From Tigheibacillus halophilus (GTDB lineage: Bacteria > Bacillota > Bacilli > Bacillales > Amphibacillaceae): a stretch of DNA of 64,000 nt. The stretch spans positions 204,548 to 268,547 of the forward strand of contig NZ_JBHUIZ010000018.1 in assembly GCF_042683165.1 (NCBI RefSeq), given 5' to 3'. Shown one piece after another: positions 1-9,396 of the stretch (position 1 is its first letter; each line of letters opens with the position of its first letter). The notes beneath the pieces are model-generated. The model was not told the origin of the DNA and made no database searches. It was given only the letters and a program-made list of their open reading frames with translations. The position numbers were made by a program, and so were the translations under genes.

Positions 1-233
1 ATGGTGGTCAAAATTGGAAGAAAACAAAACAGGAATACTTCTCTGTTCATCGTGAACTTGGGAAAATACTAGCAAAATCAGACTATGAAGACTTGTATAG
101 AGAGATACCGGGAGAAGATAATTCATTAGTGCTTGAACTGAAGAGTTTAGGGTTGCACGACGCATATCATATTGGGCAAATTGTATTCCTAAGTAAAATG
201 CAAGGAGCTTGGCCAGGGAAACGCAACTTTTAA
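1..233 (+). CDS. DinB-family protein, C-terminal part (cut by window edge)
   Basis: An open frame enters from the left edge (first full codon at base 3) and ends with TAA at 231-233. The readable 76 residues finish with HDAYHIGQIVFLSKMQ, which matches the last helix of DinB/YfiT-type four-helix-bundle proteins, where an HxxxHxxQ pattern supplies metal ligands. Family members are metal-dependent thiol transferases or damage-inducible proteins of mostly unknown substrate. The N-terminal half lies outside the window, so neither the start nor the regulation can be judged. Family assignment rests on the terminal histidine motif only. Confidence 0.65.
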   Translation, partial: GGQNWKKTKQEYFSVHRELGKILAKSDYEDLYREIPGEDNSLVLELKSLGLHDAYHIGQIVFLSKMQGAWPGKRNF

Positions 234-698
234 AGCGCTTTATTAGAATTTTAATTATTCGACTATAGGGCGCGATTATCGTAATGTGTATGACGAAAAG
301 GGCGGTGAGGAGGAGAGCCCCTCCAATCCTAATTTATATTCAGAAATATGGAACTTAAGTCCACTGCTGCAAGAATAACTGTAAACTGTATTCACACGAG
401 ATTGCTTAACAGCATTATTTGTTAATAGGTCAACTAACTGAATAAATCAAAGGAGAACAAGGGTTGATGAGTTCAGTAAAACAAAACAAATGTATGTACT
501 TTTATCATTTTTATGTGCATGCGGATCAAGAAATGGAATTTGCAGGACTTCAATTCTATTTTTTTAAGATCTAATTATTAGTAACTTTAACCATTTCTTT
601 GAAAAATTAGTTACAACGAAAAACAAATAGCTCAACTATTGGGCGCAGTTGTTAAAATAATCACTGTGCCTGAAGATAGAAAGGAGGGAGAAAAGTAC
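234..698. other. Non-coding gap, probably decayed DNA
   Basis: About 465 bases without a convincing gene. A 35-codon frame (467-574) follows an AAAGGAG-like site but resembles nothing I recognise. The good Shine-Dalgarno sequence at its right end (AAGGAGG, 681-687) belongs to the methyltransferase. No clear terminator was seen after the DinB-family gene. Confidence 0.5.
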
Positions 699-1457
699 AT
701 GCTGGGTTATTATAACAAGCTTTCTTCAGAGGTGTATGATATAGACAAATATATCGGCCTTTCATTTGGAGATGTAGAGTTCTACAGCAGCAGATTGGCT
801 TCTTGTGGGGGGAATGTTCTCGAGCCCGGGACAGGTACTGGTCGGGTTCTTATTCCATTACTAGAAAAAGGATTGAAAGTTGATGGTTTTGATATATCCG
901 AAGAAATGTTAAAAATTTGCCGTAATAACTGTGAAAATAGAGGGTTGCATCCAAAATTGTTTAAAGGGAAAATGGAGTCCTTTTCCTTGGACACTGAGTA
1001 TGATGCGATTATTGTACCGACTGGAACATTTTTACTGCTGCATAAAAGAGAAGATTCTCTTAGCGCCTTGAAGAATTTCTATAACCATCTTTCAGATGGC
1101 GGCAAGCTTATCTTAGACATCTTTTTGCAAACTGATCTAACTGTTGGTAATGTATCGACGAGAACTTGGAAATCTCACAATGATGGAATTATCACTTTAG
1201 AAAGCAAAATAGTAGAAGTTGATTTTATCCGACAATATACAATATCTCATAATCGATATGAAAAATGGAATAATGGGCAGTTAACAGAAACAGAGCTAGA
1301 ACGATTTCCACTCCGTTGGTATGGGGTTGAAGAGTTTAAAACGATCCTTGAACAGATCGGTTTTGAAGACATAATTATCTCCGCAGATTATAATCTCGGA
1401 AATTATCCTACAAATTCAACTCAGACAATTACCTTTGAAGCTATAGCTAATAAATAA
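699..1457 (+). CDS. Class I SAM-dependent methyltransferase
   Basis: A 252-residue protein of the Rossmann-fold methyltransferase group. The SAM-binding motif I is LEPGTGTGRV at about residues 41-50, followed by the acidic end of strand beta2 (GFDIS, about 63-67). The C-terminal half has the beta-rich lid seen in small-molecule methyltransferases of the Methyltransf_25/11 type; the substrate is unknown. The ATG at 699 is chosen because an AAGGAGG site lies 11 bases upstream; an in-frame extension to 639 has no ribosome-binding site. It stands alone between decayed sequences, which suggests an acquired accessory gene. It is cytosolic, with no membrane or export signal. Confidence 0.8.
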   Translation: MLGYYNKLSSEVYDIDKYIGLSFGDVEFYSSRLASCGGNVLEPGTGTGRVLIPLLEKGLKVDGFDISEEMLKICRNNCENRGLHPKLFKGKMESFSLDTEYDAIIVPTGTFLLLHKREDSLSALKNFYNHLSDGGKLILDIFLQTDLTVGNVSTRTWKSHNDGIITLESKIVEVDFIRQYTISHNRYEKWNNGQLTETELERFPLRWYGVEEFKTILEQIGFEDIIISADYNLGNYPTNSTQTITFEAIANK

Positions 1458-1609
1458 TTTTGCTGCCATCGAATGCTTTGGCATAATAAAAGCGTTTCAG
1501 AACTAGAATATGAGTATTGAATATTTTCTCCAAGCAACAATAGTTAAAATTCTTTAGAATCAGCAAGTTTTTAATTAAATTAACCCCGAATTAAGGGTGG
1601 GGACACGGA

Positions 1610-2145
1610 ATGAAAATTAGTCAGCGAGAATTTAACGTTAACGAAATGACCTATGTAATTAGGTCTGCCGTAAATAAAGACGCAAAGGATTTGTCTCAAA
1701 TCAGATTGTAAATCGATGGAGAGACTGAAAACCTTGATAGAGAAAAAGGTGAAGCGTTTATAGATGTTCAAGGTTTTGAAGAACTAATCAAATCCGATAT
1801 AGAAAATAAGAAGAACCTTTTTTTAGTTGCTGAGATTCATGATAAGATTGTCGGATTTTCAAGATGTGAAGGAAATACTTTAATAAGATTTGCACACAAG
1901 GTAGAGTTCGGAGTTTGTGTCTTAAAAGATTATTGGGACTACGGCATTGGTAAAAACCTTTTAAAAGAATCAACTGCTTGGGCTGATACAAACGGAATTA
2001 AAAAATAACTTTAAATGTTCTTGAAACAAATAAGAAAGCGATAAGTCTCTATGAGAATTTTGGCTTTAAAACCGAAGGGGTTTTAAAAAATGACAAGGTT
2101 CTTTCCGATGGTGAATACTATAGCACCATTGATGGGAAGATTTAA
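1610..2145 (+). pseudogene. Broken GNAT N-acetyltransferase
   Basis: Reading from the ATG at 1610 (GGGTGGGG upstream) gives a GNAT acetyltransferase of the ribosomal-protein/peptide type, but it is interrupted twice. Codon 34 is TAA (1709-1711) where the flanking residues R-L-x-I-D-G-E-T make CAA (Gln) the likely ancestor, a single C-to-T change. At 2000-2005 a run of six A's leads straight into TAA; one more A restores the frame into L-N-V-L-E-T-N-K-K-A and then the typical LYENFGF C-terminal motif, ending at 2143-2145. Two independent lesions argue for a true pseudogene rather than a read error, although the A-run alone could be a sequencing slip. Confidence 0.85.
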
Positions 2146-2345
2146 TGGGTGATGTATAGTGCAACTGGCGCCAATAATTTAATCGACATAGTGGTATAGT
2201 GCAAATTGAATTATTGTAATTTTGGAATCGTAGAGATCTAATTTGCATTGCACTCAACAAGGGAGAGACTAATTATTGTATAAAATGGTGTTTCTTATTT
2301 TCATGAGGCACTGTAACAATATAAATCAATTGAGTAGGCGAGGTT

Positions 2346-2816
2346 ATGGGAGTCAGTTTAGTTAAAGCAATCGAAAGTGATGCACATTCTGTTCTGGAGA
2401 TTCAAATAAAGGCCTTTAGCCCAATGTTGGAGAAATATAAAGACTATGAAACGAATCCAGCAAATGAAACTATCGACAGGGTAATAAAGAGAATAAATAG
2501 ATCCGATGGAAGCTTTTATAAGATATTAGTTGATAACAAACTGGTCGGTGCTATTTGTGTTTTTTGGAAGAAAGATAAGCAGTTTTGGATTAGTCCCATG
2601 TTTATTTTACCTGCTTACCAAGGCAGAGGGATAGCTCAGCAGGCAATTATTTTAACTGAAGAAATGTTTCCCCAAGCGGCTAGTTGGGAATTAGCTACAA
2701 TCCTGGAAGAGGATAGAAATTGTTATTTGTACGAAAAAATGGGTTACAAACAGACAGGAATTAGTAAAAAAATTAATAACAACACAACTCTTATTTTTTA
2801 TAAAAAGGTTTGTTAG
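2346..2816 (+). CDS. GNAT family N-acetyltransferase
   Basis: 156 residues. The acetyl-CoA-binding motif A is visible as YQGRGIAQQA at about 91-100 (Q/R-x-x-G-x-G/A), after the strand that ends in MFILPA. The C-terminus has the LYEKMGY element (motif B) typical of the fold. The substrate is unknown; relatives acetylate small amines, antibiotics or protein N-termini. The ribosome-binding site (GGCGAGG) is weak. It follows the broken GNAT gene at 1610 on the same strand, but the two sequences are not obviously copies of each other. Likely cytosolic and monocistronic. Confidence 0.8.
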   Translation: MGVSLVKAIESDAHSVLEIQIKAFSPMLEKYKDYETNPANETIDRVIKRINRSDGSFYKILVDNKLVGAICVFWKKDKQFWISPMFILPAYQGRGIAQQAIILTEEMFPQAASWELATILEEDRNCYLYEKMGYKQTGISKKINNNTTLIFYKKVC

Positions 2817-3043
2817 ATAAAGCGGTGTTGTGATTGAAGCTGGTATGAATACTGTTTTACGAACATTTTTTATTTATACGGTGCAATATTTGATAACCGG
2901 AAGTCTGGTGAAATCACTTGAGTAGAATTGGAAAAGCTCCGTCAGAAGTCGTAGAAAGTTTCATTCCAATGGTCGATGTGATTGTAATCTAAAAGGGTGA
3001 AAATGAATCTGAGACAATAAAAATGAGGGGGAAGGGTTAACGC

Positions 3044-4477
3044 ATGAAACAAGAAACAAAAAATCATGATTTCGAACGATATTGCGACGAGATGTTGAAA
3101 AGATACAGCGTACCTGGTTTTGCGATTGGATTAGCAAAAGATGGTGAATTGCATTATGAAAGAGGGGTTGGATTTCGTGATATGGAGGCAAAGCTGCCGT
3201 TATCAGCAGATACCGTTTTTGGCGTGGGTTCCATAACGAAGGCATTTACAGCCATTGCCATTCTTCAATTACAAGAGAAAGGAAAACTGTCTGTAACTGA
3301 ACCTGTAACCAAATATTTGCCCGAATGGCAGATGTCGGATGAAAAGCAAACAAAACAAACGACAATCCATCATTTTTTGACACACACATCGGGCTTGCCG
3401 CCATTAGCGACTTTAATGGGCGCATTGAAGAAAAGTATGGAAAAGGATCCAATTTTCGAAGATGGCCAACCACAAGAGAATCCCTTGAATGCAGTCCAGG
3501 CTATTGATACATATTCGGAATTAATGGATGCTATTGCAAACACAGCATTCACACCGCTTGGGTCACCGGGGGCCGTGTTCAGTTATTCAAATGATGCCTA
3601 TGCTCTATTAGGTGCCATCGTCGAACGCGTAAGCGGTAAACGGTATGAGCAATTTGTTAAGGATAATATTTTAGAGCCTGCTGGTATGCATAACAGTGGT
3701 TTTCAAATTGGGGAACTGGAAGGGTATGAAGATATAGCTGTCTTATATGACAGACGAAAGAAAAATGAGGAAGAAATGATATGCAGATCCAATAATCATT
3801 GGGATGCGCCAGCAATGCATGCAGCAGGATTTTTAAAGTCAACCGTGAATGATATACTAAAATTTACGGAAATTATTCGAAATGAAGGAAAGGTTGGCGG
3901 TGTACGGATTCTGTCGGCTGAGAGTGTTAGGGCGATGACGACACCATACATCCAATGTGAACTCGGGACCTATTATGGTTATGGCTTCATGATCATGCCG
4001 GATTTCTTTGGATACAAGCTCATTCATCATGGCGGTGATATTAAAGGGGTAACAGCTCAAATGAATATTCTTCCTGAGCTCGGTTTGACTGGAATATCAC
4101 TTGCCAATCTAGCGGGTGCCCCATCTTCTAAACTACTTTTTGGTGCGTTCTCCAGATACGTGGACAAACCTATCGATTCTTCCCACTTTGATGCTGAGGT
4201 AGTTGATTTAACGTATGAAAGTTTACTGGAATATGCAGGAACTTTCATATCCGGCGAAGGTATGAAAATTGATTTCTATGTAGAAAATGGGAGGCTGCTT
4301 TTTGAAACAGCCGGATTTCCTGAAACAGCGCTTAAGCCAATAGGGAATGACAGGTTCTTATTTACCATGAGAGAAATGGATGCTACCATACATTTTGAGA
4401 GAAATAAGGACAGAAAGATTGATCGCGCTGAATTTGGATTCAGACAAATTCCAAAGGTAGATGGGGATATAAGATAA
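3044..4477 (+). CDS. Beta-lactamase family serine hydrolase (class C/AmpC-like fold)
   Basis: 477 residues. The three active-site elements of the beta-lactamase/transpeptidase fold are in order: S-I-T-K at 63-66 (nucleophile Ser63, base Lys66), Y-S-N at 181-183, and H-H-G-G-D at 328-332 in place of KTG. After about residue 385 comes a beta-rich C-terminal domain common in esterase and D-aminopeptidase relatives. No signal peptide is visible, so this is likely a cytosolic esterase or peptidase rather than a resistance enzyme. A GAGGGGGAAGGG site precedes the ATG. It is single, with decayed sequence on both sides. Function beyond the hydrolase class is not determinable. Confidence 0.85.
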   Translation: MKQETKNHDFERYCDEMLKRYSVPGFAIGLAKDGELHYERGVGFRDMEAKLPLSADTVFGVGSITKAFTAIAILQLQEKGKLSVTEPVTKYLPEWQMSDEKQTKQTTIHHFLTHTSGLPPLATLMGALKKSMEKDPIFEDGQPQENPLNAVQAIDTYSELMDAIANTAFTPLGSPGAVFSYSNDAYALLGAIVERVSGKRYEQFVKDNILEPAGMHNSGFQIGELEGYEDIAVLYDRRKKNEEEMICRSNNHWDAPAMHAAGFLKSTVNDILKFTEIIRNEGKVGGVRILSAESVRAMTTPYIQCELGTYYGYGFMIMPDFFGYKLIHHGGDIKGVTAQMNILPELGLTGISLANLAGAPSSKLLFGAFSRYVDKPIDSSHFDAEVVDLTYESLLEYAGTFISGEGMKIDFYVENGRLLFETAGFPETALKPIGNDRFLFTMREMDATIHFERNKDRKIDRAEFGFRQIPKVDGDIR

Positions 4478-4679
4478 ATTTGGTGAAGTTATAAGGTCTG
4501 CCGCATTATAATAGCTAAGAAATAAATAAACATTACAATGTTTCAATCCTGTTTTTGGCTTCCGCATTGCTTTTTCCGGTCTATTAAAAATGCATTGTGT
4601 TGCTCTGATCAATATTTCAGTAGTAATATTGTTGGTAGACTTAATTGAATCAAATGAATTAATCAATGGAGGATGGATC

Positions 4680-5030
4680 ATGACAAAACACCGGATTTAC
4701 ACGATGAGCATTACAAGAGTTTATCCCCATTATATTTCGAAAGCGGAGAAAAAAGGACGCACAAAATCAGAAGTAGATGAAATTATCTGTTGGCTTACAG
4801 GGTATCGTCAGCAGGAGTTAGAAGGACAATTGGCAAAAGAGACGGATTTTGAAACCTTTTTTGCGGAAGCTCCTCAATTGAACCCTTCACGGGAATTGAT
4901 TAAGGGTGTAGTTTGCGGCGTCCGAGTGGAAAATATCGAAGAACCGACAATGCGGGAAATTCGCTATTTGGATAAGTTGATTGATGAGTTGGCCAAGGGA
5001 AAAGCGATGGAGAAAATTTTACGGAAATAA
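4680..5030 (+). CDS. DUF2200 family protein
   Basis: 116 residues. The start at 4680 is fixed by GGAGGATGGATC immediately upstream; a longer frame to 4590 lacks a site. The sequence (M-T-K-H-R-I-Y near the start, the W-L-T-G-Y segment, and the R-E-L-I-K-G-V-V-C-G-V-R core) matches the DUF2200 family, short soluble proteins found across bacteria with a predicted iron-sulfur-free alpha/beta fold and unknown role. No neighbour gives a functional clue. Family recognition is good; function is unknown. Confidence 0.75.
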   Translation: MTKHRIYTMSITRVYPHYISKAEKKGRTKSEVDEIICWLTGYRQQELEGQLAKETDFETFFAEAPQLNPSRELIKGVVCGVRVENIEEPTMREIRYLDKLIDELAKGKAMEKILRK

Positions 5031-5146
5031 TTAAATCCAACGTCAATACTTATCTTTATCGAATCTGGGTAACGAAGCTGTGAATTGATTGATCTGATGG
5101 CAAAACGCTAAATTATATTGTTGAAGGTTAGGGTAAGTCTGAACCA

Positions 5147-5680
5147 TTGCTTGGAAAAAAAACAGCTACCGTCACTGGTGCAAGCAGTGGTATTGGAACG
5201 GCAATAGCAAAACAACTTGTTGCAGCAGGTGCCAATGTAGTGCTTGGATACAAAAACGTTATGTGTTCAAGCAGACATGACGAAGCAAAACGATGCCAAT
5301 TTTTTGGCAAAGCACACGATACAAGCTTTTGGAAGTGTCGATATTTATGTTAATAATGCTGGGAAAATAGGCTCTAGCAGGGCATATTGTCAATATCGCT
5401 TCTGATTCAGGATTTGAAGTCACGGAAAGACTTACAGTATATTGCGCAACGAAGTTTGCCGTACGCGCAATTTCAACCGGGCTGGAAAAAGAACTTGCTA
5501 AGACAGGCGTTCGTGTATCCAATATCTTGCCAGGTATGGTGGAACCCCCATTAAGCTCACGCAGTCCATTCGAAAGTGACCGGAAAAAACTTGAACTAGC
5601 TGATATTGCCCGGGCAGTATTGTGCCGTGACACAGCCAGATTATCTAAATGTAAATGAAATAACGGTCAGACCAGTTTAG
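5147..5680 (+). pseudogene. Remnant of a short-chain dehydrogenase/reductase
   Basis: Pieces of one SDR gene are in different frames. The N-terminal TGASSGIG cofactor motif is read from 5147. The VNNAG strand is in another frame near 5340-5360. HIVNIASDSG then Y-C-A-T-K (the catalytic YxxxK) run from about 5380. NILPGMVEPP follows at about 5520, and the tail ends in V-R-P-V at TAG 5678-5680. The spacing between NNAG and the NIAS strand is only about eight codons instead of roughly 45, so an internal deletion is present in addition to frameshifts. No functional enzyme can be made. Confidence 0.85.
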
Positions 5681-5958
5681 CATATTGATTGCCAGGAGAG
5701 AGGGATATCTTCAGAAAGGATTGATACTCAGTATTAAAGAACTGCAGTTGGGTGGAAAAAGTATTATTTATACAAAAGTTGAAATATAACTAGGTGTAGG
5801 CACGTGAAATGCAAAACGAGATTATATTCCGCTGTGCTTTTTGTTGGAGAAGCGACCATGGGGGAAGTCATCCTTGCTTTAACAGATGTGTGTTAAGTTT
5901 GCGTTATGTAATTGCAGCATCAGGTATTTTTATGACAAAAAATAGGAGCTGATTGGGC

Positions 5959-6645
5959 ATGATAAAGCAAATGTTGTTAAACGGGAACACTTTTCAGTAT
6001 TTGGAGTATGGAGAACGTTCTGCTCCGCCGATAATAGCACTTCACGCTTTGGGAAAAAGTGCAGAATCTTGGAAGCAGATTGCTGCTGAATTAGGCGAAG
6101 AATATCGAATATTGGCTTTAGACCAACGAGGTCATGGCGGAAGTGAAAAAACTGGTGTATACTCCTTTGAGCTAATGTGCGATGATTTACTACTTTTTGC
6201 GAATACCTTGGATTTAAAACAATTTACGCTAATTGGTCATTCTATGGGAGGGACAGTATCCTACCTCTTTTCCGAAAAATATCCGTCCATGATTGATCGA
6301 TTAATTGTTGAAGATACCCCTCCACCTTTTCCGGATAAACAAATTGACATTCCATCTGAACCATCTGAACCGGTGCCATTTGACTGGCAAGTTATACCAT
6401 CTATTCTGCAGCAGCTTAATGAACCGAATCCCCAATGGTGGGACAGATTGAAAGATATCATCGCACCAACGCTAATTATAGGCGGCGGTAACAATAGCCA
6501 TGTCCCTCAAAATAAGTTATATGAGGTTGCTGAACTTATACCAGATTGTAAGTTAGTGACCATCGAAGGTGCTGGTCACCATGTTCATGAAACGAATGTA
6601 CCAGCTTACTTAAAAGCTGTAAAAAGCTTTCTTCAGCTACGATAG
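5959..6645 (+). CDS. Alpha/beta hydrolase
   Basis: 228 residues. The nucleophile elbow is G-H-S-M-G-G with Ser95, the oxyanion region follows strand beta3 (IALHALG), and the catalytic histidine lies in G-A-G-H-H-V-H near the C-terminus; LALDQRGHGGS is the conserved segment before the elbow. The size and the lid region rich in proline (about 120-150) fit small esterases, lactonases or haloperoxidase-like hydrolases; the substrate is unknown. ATG 5959 has GGAG 11 bases upstream; the TTG at 5953 with a five-base spacing is an alternative. No signal peptide. Confidence 0.85.
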   Translation: MIKQMLLNGNTFQYLEYGERSAPPIIALHALGKSAESWKQIAAELGEEYRILALDQRGHGGSEKTGVYSFELMCDDLLLFANTLDLKQFTLIGHSMGGTVSYLFSEKYPSMIDRLIVEDTPPPFPDKQIDIPSEPSEPVPFDWQVIPSILQQLNEPNPQWWDRLKDIIAPTLIIGGGNNSHVPQNKLYEVAELIPDCKLVTIEGAGHHVHETNVPAYLKAVKSFLQLR

Positions 6646-6944
6646 TTTGATGGTCGAATGCAGATTTAACTTTTGCTACAAGGTGTTTACCGCTCCACGC
6701 AATTGGATTGAATTACTTATTCAACAGCTGGATATGGGGTATCAGGGCTTCATCCATCGACCTTTTGAGCATTCTTATATCCTGCCCGTTTATGAAAGAA
6801 TTACATAGTTAAGAACAGGCTTGTTTGATATTTCAAGAAAGCAACTGGGGCTCCTAGCTAGAGAGCTTTACTAGAGCACAGAGCAGATATTTGAAAAGCA
6901 ATGATGGAATACATTTCCACTGGGTATTAAAGGGGGGCTTCATA

Positions 6945-7967
6945 ATGGATCTGAAATTAGCTGAAGCACAAGTTACTGGATGGGCTAAAAAGTACTCACA
7001 AATATTGGGATTACACAAAACGAACATAAAGGCGATATATATCCATAACCCAGGAGGCTTTGTCAATCAATCTTTTCGATTATCTGATGGTGAAACAAGT
7101 CTGCATGTGAAATTTGCAGATGATCGAAGAGCCCCTCATCTTAAACAATGGGCAAGCCTTAACGAGTATTTATCGAAAAATCATCATTCACCAAGGCTGA
7201 TACATGAAGTGGCAGAAGAGGTTTTGCCTGGTTTTAGATATGGCCTCGTTTTTGAATATATCAATGGTAAGCCGTTAGAAGACGTCGCCGAGCCATTGCC
7301 GGTTGTTCAAGAGGTGTTCAAGTCACTGAAACGAATCCACAGCGATACATATATCAAAAAGGTACTTGGTATGAAAGAGAAAACTACCCTTTCCGAGGCT
7401 TTTGTTGCGGAATATATCTCCCGATTTGAAGAGGATTTACTGATCATCCGTTCAGGAAGGAATTTGCTTGATTTTGTTTCCGATGAATCACTAGATTGGT
7501 TTTATTCTGAATTGCAAGCTTTGAAACAAATGGTTAGCCAGCTGCATTGTTTTCAAAGGCAGGCGGCCGATGTGGTACATAATGATCTGAATTGGCAAAA
7601 CATCCTGGTGAATAATCAGAATCATTTTTGGATTATTGACTGGGATGATTTGACAGCAGCAGGAGATGCAGCAATGGATTATACTGTATTACTTTGGCCG
7701 TTTTATCGTTCAGAGGAGTGGCCAGCTTGGAAAAACAAAATGGCGTTGGTACTGGACAAAGAAATGGTAGAAAGAATGTCGGTTTATTTTAGGGCTAAGC
7801 TGCTTGATGATGTTATTGATGTTCTTGCCGATTATGTGGAGGCGGAGGGGTTTCCAGATGTGAAAGAAGCCGCACAATTACAAGCGAAGGAGACACATCT
7901 GTGTGCTTTTCAGACTTATAGAGAAAGATACGGGGACTCAAAAAACTGGGACAAGCCAATTGGATAA
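6945..7967 (+). CDS. Aminoglycoside-phosphotransferase-like kinase
   Basis: 340 residues of the APH/choline-kinase fold. The nucleotide-binding lysine is in L-H-V-K-F (Lys56). The Brenner motif H-N-D-L-N-W-Q-N runs 212-219 with catalytic Asp214 and Asn219, and the metal-binding aspartate is in I-D-W-D-D at 231-235. The pattern is that of phosphotransferases acting on hydroxyl groups of small molecules such as antibiotics, choline or sugars. Resistance is only one possibility, since many such genes in bacilli have unknown substrates. The ATG at 6945 follows AAAGGGGGG; the longer frame from 6891 has no ribosome-binding site. Likely monocistronic. Confidence 0.8.
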   Translation: MDLKLAEAQVTGWAKKYSQILGLHKTNIKAIYIHNPGGFVNQSFRLSDGETSLHVKFADDRRAPHLKQWASLNEYLSKNHHSPRLIHEVAEEVLPGFRYGLVFEYINGKPLEDVAEPLPVVQEVFKSLKRIHSDTYIKKVLGMKEKTTLSEAFVAEYISRFEEDLLIIRSGRNLLDFVSDESLDWFYSELQALKQMVSQLHCFQRQAADVVHNDLNWQNILVNNQNHFWIIDWDDLTAAGDAAMDYTVLLWPFYRSEEWPAWKNKMALVLDKEMVERMSVYFRAKLLDDVIDVLADYVEAEGFPDVKEAAQLQAKETHLCAFQTYRERYGDSKNWDKPIG

Positions 7968-8171
7968 CATCTTCATTTAGGCGGGCACGCTAGCATAATC
8001 CTTGCGATCATGGATTCGGCGCTATACCGAGTGTTGTTTATAGTTTCTTGCAATTGCAAAGAAGGAAAAATGCAAACGACATCTGTTTTTGGCAGCTGGT
8101 GTATACATGATTAAGCATCATATAGTATACTAATTTTTGACAGAGTTTATTTGCAGCAGGAGGACCTTAGA

Positions 8172-9059
8172 TTGAAATCACCAGCGTATTCTTATATTTT
8201 TTTATTTTTGGGTGTATTTGCACTGTCGACATCGGCTATTTTTGTGAAATTAGCAGATGCTCCGGCAACAATCACTGCCTTTTATAGAATGTTTTTTTCG
8301 GCACTCATTCTGTTGCCGTTTTTAATGGGAAATAAGAATAACCGGAAAGAATTAGGCGCGTTAACAAGTAAACAGTGGGAGTTTGGCTTATTATCCGGCG
8401 TATTCCTCGCCGCGCATTACGGGTTGTGGTTCGCCTCGTTAGATTATACTTCGGTGGCCAGTTCAACCGTGATCGTTACACTGCAGCCGCTATTTTCTAT
8501 GGCAGGCGGCTATTTTTTATTTAAAGAACACTTCACCAAAGGAGCGGTGTTAGGATGCATCATTGCGATCCTGGGCAGTGTCGTCATCGGTTGGCAGGAT
8601 TTGCAAATCAGCGGGGAAGCGTTATTTGGCGACATACTGGCTTTTGTTGCTGCCGGATTGATTACAGCTTACTTTTTCATTGGTCAGCATGTCCGCAAAA
8701 AACTGTCACTTGTTCCTTATTCCATCATAGGTTATGCCAGCAGTGCTTTATTTCTAGCCATATTCGCAGCAGGACAGCAACAACCCTTTTTCGCTTATTC
8801 CGAAAAAACGTGGCTATATTTTATCGGGCTGGCATTTGTGGCAACGATATTGGGGCAGACCGTGTTTAATTGGCTTTTGAAATGGCTGAGCACCTCGATT
8901 GTTTCCATGAGTATATTGGGAGAGACAGTGGGTACTGTGCTGCTTGCTTATATTATTTTGGGTGAAGTCATTACGCTTCAGCAGGGAATCGGTATCCTGC
9001 TGATTTTATGCGGACTTGCATTATTTTTATTACAGCAGCGAGGGGTTAGGACGGAATAA
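8172..9059 (+). CDS. EamA/DMT-family transporter
   Basis: 295 residues with about ten hydrophobic segments in two homologous five-helix halves, the signature of the drug/metabolite transporter superfamily (EamA domains about 10-145 and 155-290). Such carriers export amino acids, nucleosides or drugs. TTG 8172 is taken as start because a strong AGGAGG (8158-8163) lies eight bases upstream; that site would be inside the gene if the TTG at 8151 were used. A terminator follows at 9112-9147, so the gene is a single transcription unit. The substrate is unknown. Confidence 0.85.
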   Translation: MKSPAYSYIFLFLGVFALSTSAIFVKLADAPATITAFYRMFFSALILLPFLMGNKNNRKELGALTSKQWEFGLLSGVFLAAHYGLWFASLDYTSVASSTVIVTLQPLFSMAGGYFLFKEHFTKGAVLGCIIAILGSVVIGWQDLQISGEALFGDILAFVAAGLITAYFFIGQHVRKKLSLVPYSIIGYASSALFLAIFAAGQQQPFFAYSEKTWLYFIGLAFVATILGQTVFNWLLKWLSTSIVSMSILGETVGTVLLAYIILGEVITLQQGIGILLILCGLALFLLQQRGVRTE

Positions 9060-9111
9060 ACCAAACCAATAATACTACTGACTGTATGAAAGTACAATAC
9101 AGTACTTTTAA

Positions 9112-9147
9112 TAAACGGATACTTTTTGGGAGAGTGTCCGTTTTTAT
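9112..9147 (+). terminator. Rho-independent terminator after the DMT transporter
   Basis: An AAACGGAYAC stem pairs with GTGTCCGTTT around a short loop and is followed by a T run. It lies 53 bases downstream of the transporter stop. Confidence 0.75.
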
Positions 9148-9396
9148 ATATTGGCTAAAGTTTGGTGTAGCTTGTGATGAATAATACCATAAGTTGCAGA
9201 TGAATTTTTTCCGTTTTCGAATACTTATTTCATTCGGAGGGTATTGTATAATTGTATATTGATTACTGCTATAATCCGCCGTTGTGAAAAAGCAATATCC
9301 TGCCATCTAATCAGACAAAGAAATGCTATATATGGAAAATAGTAAAATTGCCTTTTGAATGTGAACCACTATTATAAGCGAAAGGGGACTAACACA

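Noticed and set aside
467..574. 35-codon frame behind an AAAGGAG-like site
   Set aside because: No recognisable family, wide spacing and location in decayed DNA; not enough to call a gene.
2817..3043. Short broken frames between the GNAT and beta-lactamase genes
   Set aside because: Several stops; no identifiable protein motif.
6680..6808. 42-codon open stretch with a protein-like composition (F-T-A-P-R-N-W, then G-Y-Q-G-F-I)
   Set aside because: May be the tail of a luciferase-like monooxygenase gene, but it has no start and the match is too short to support.
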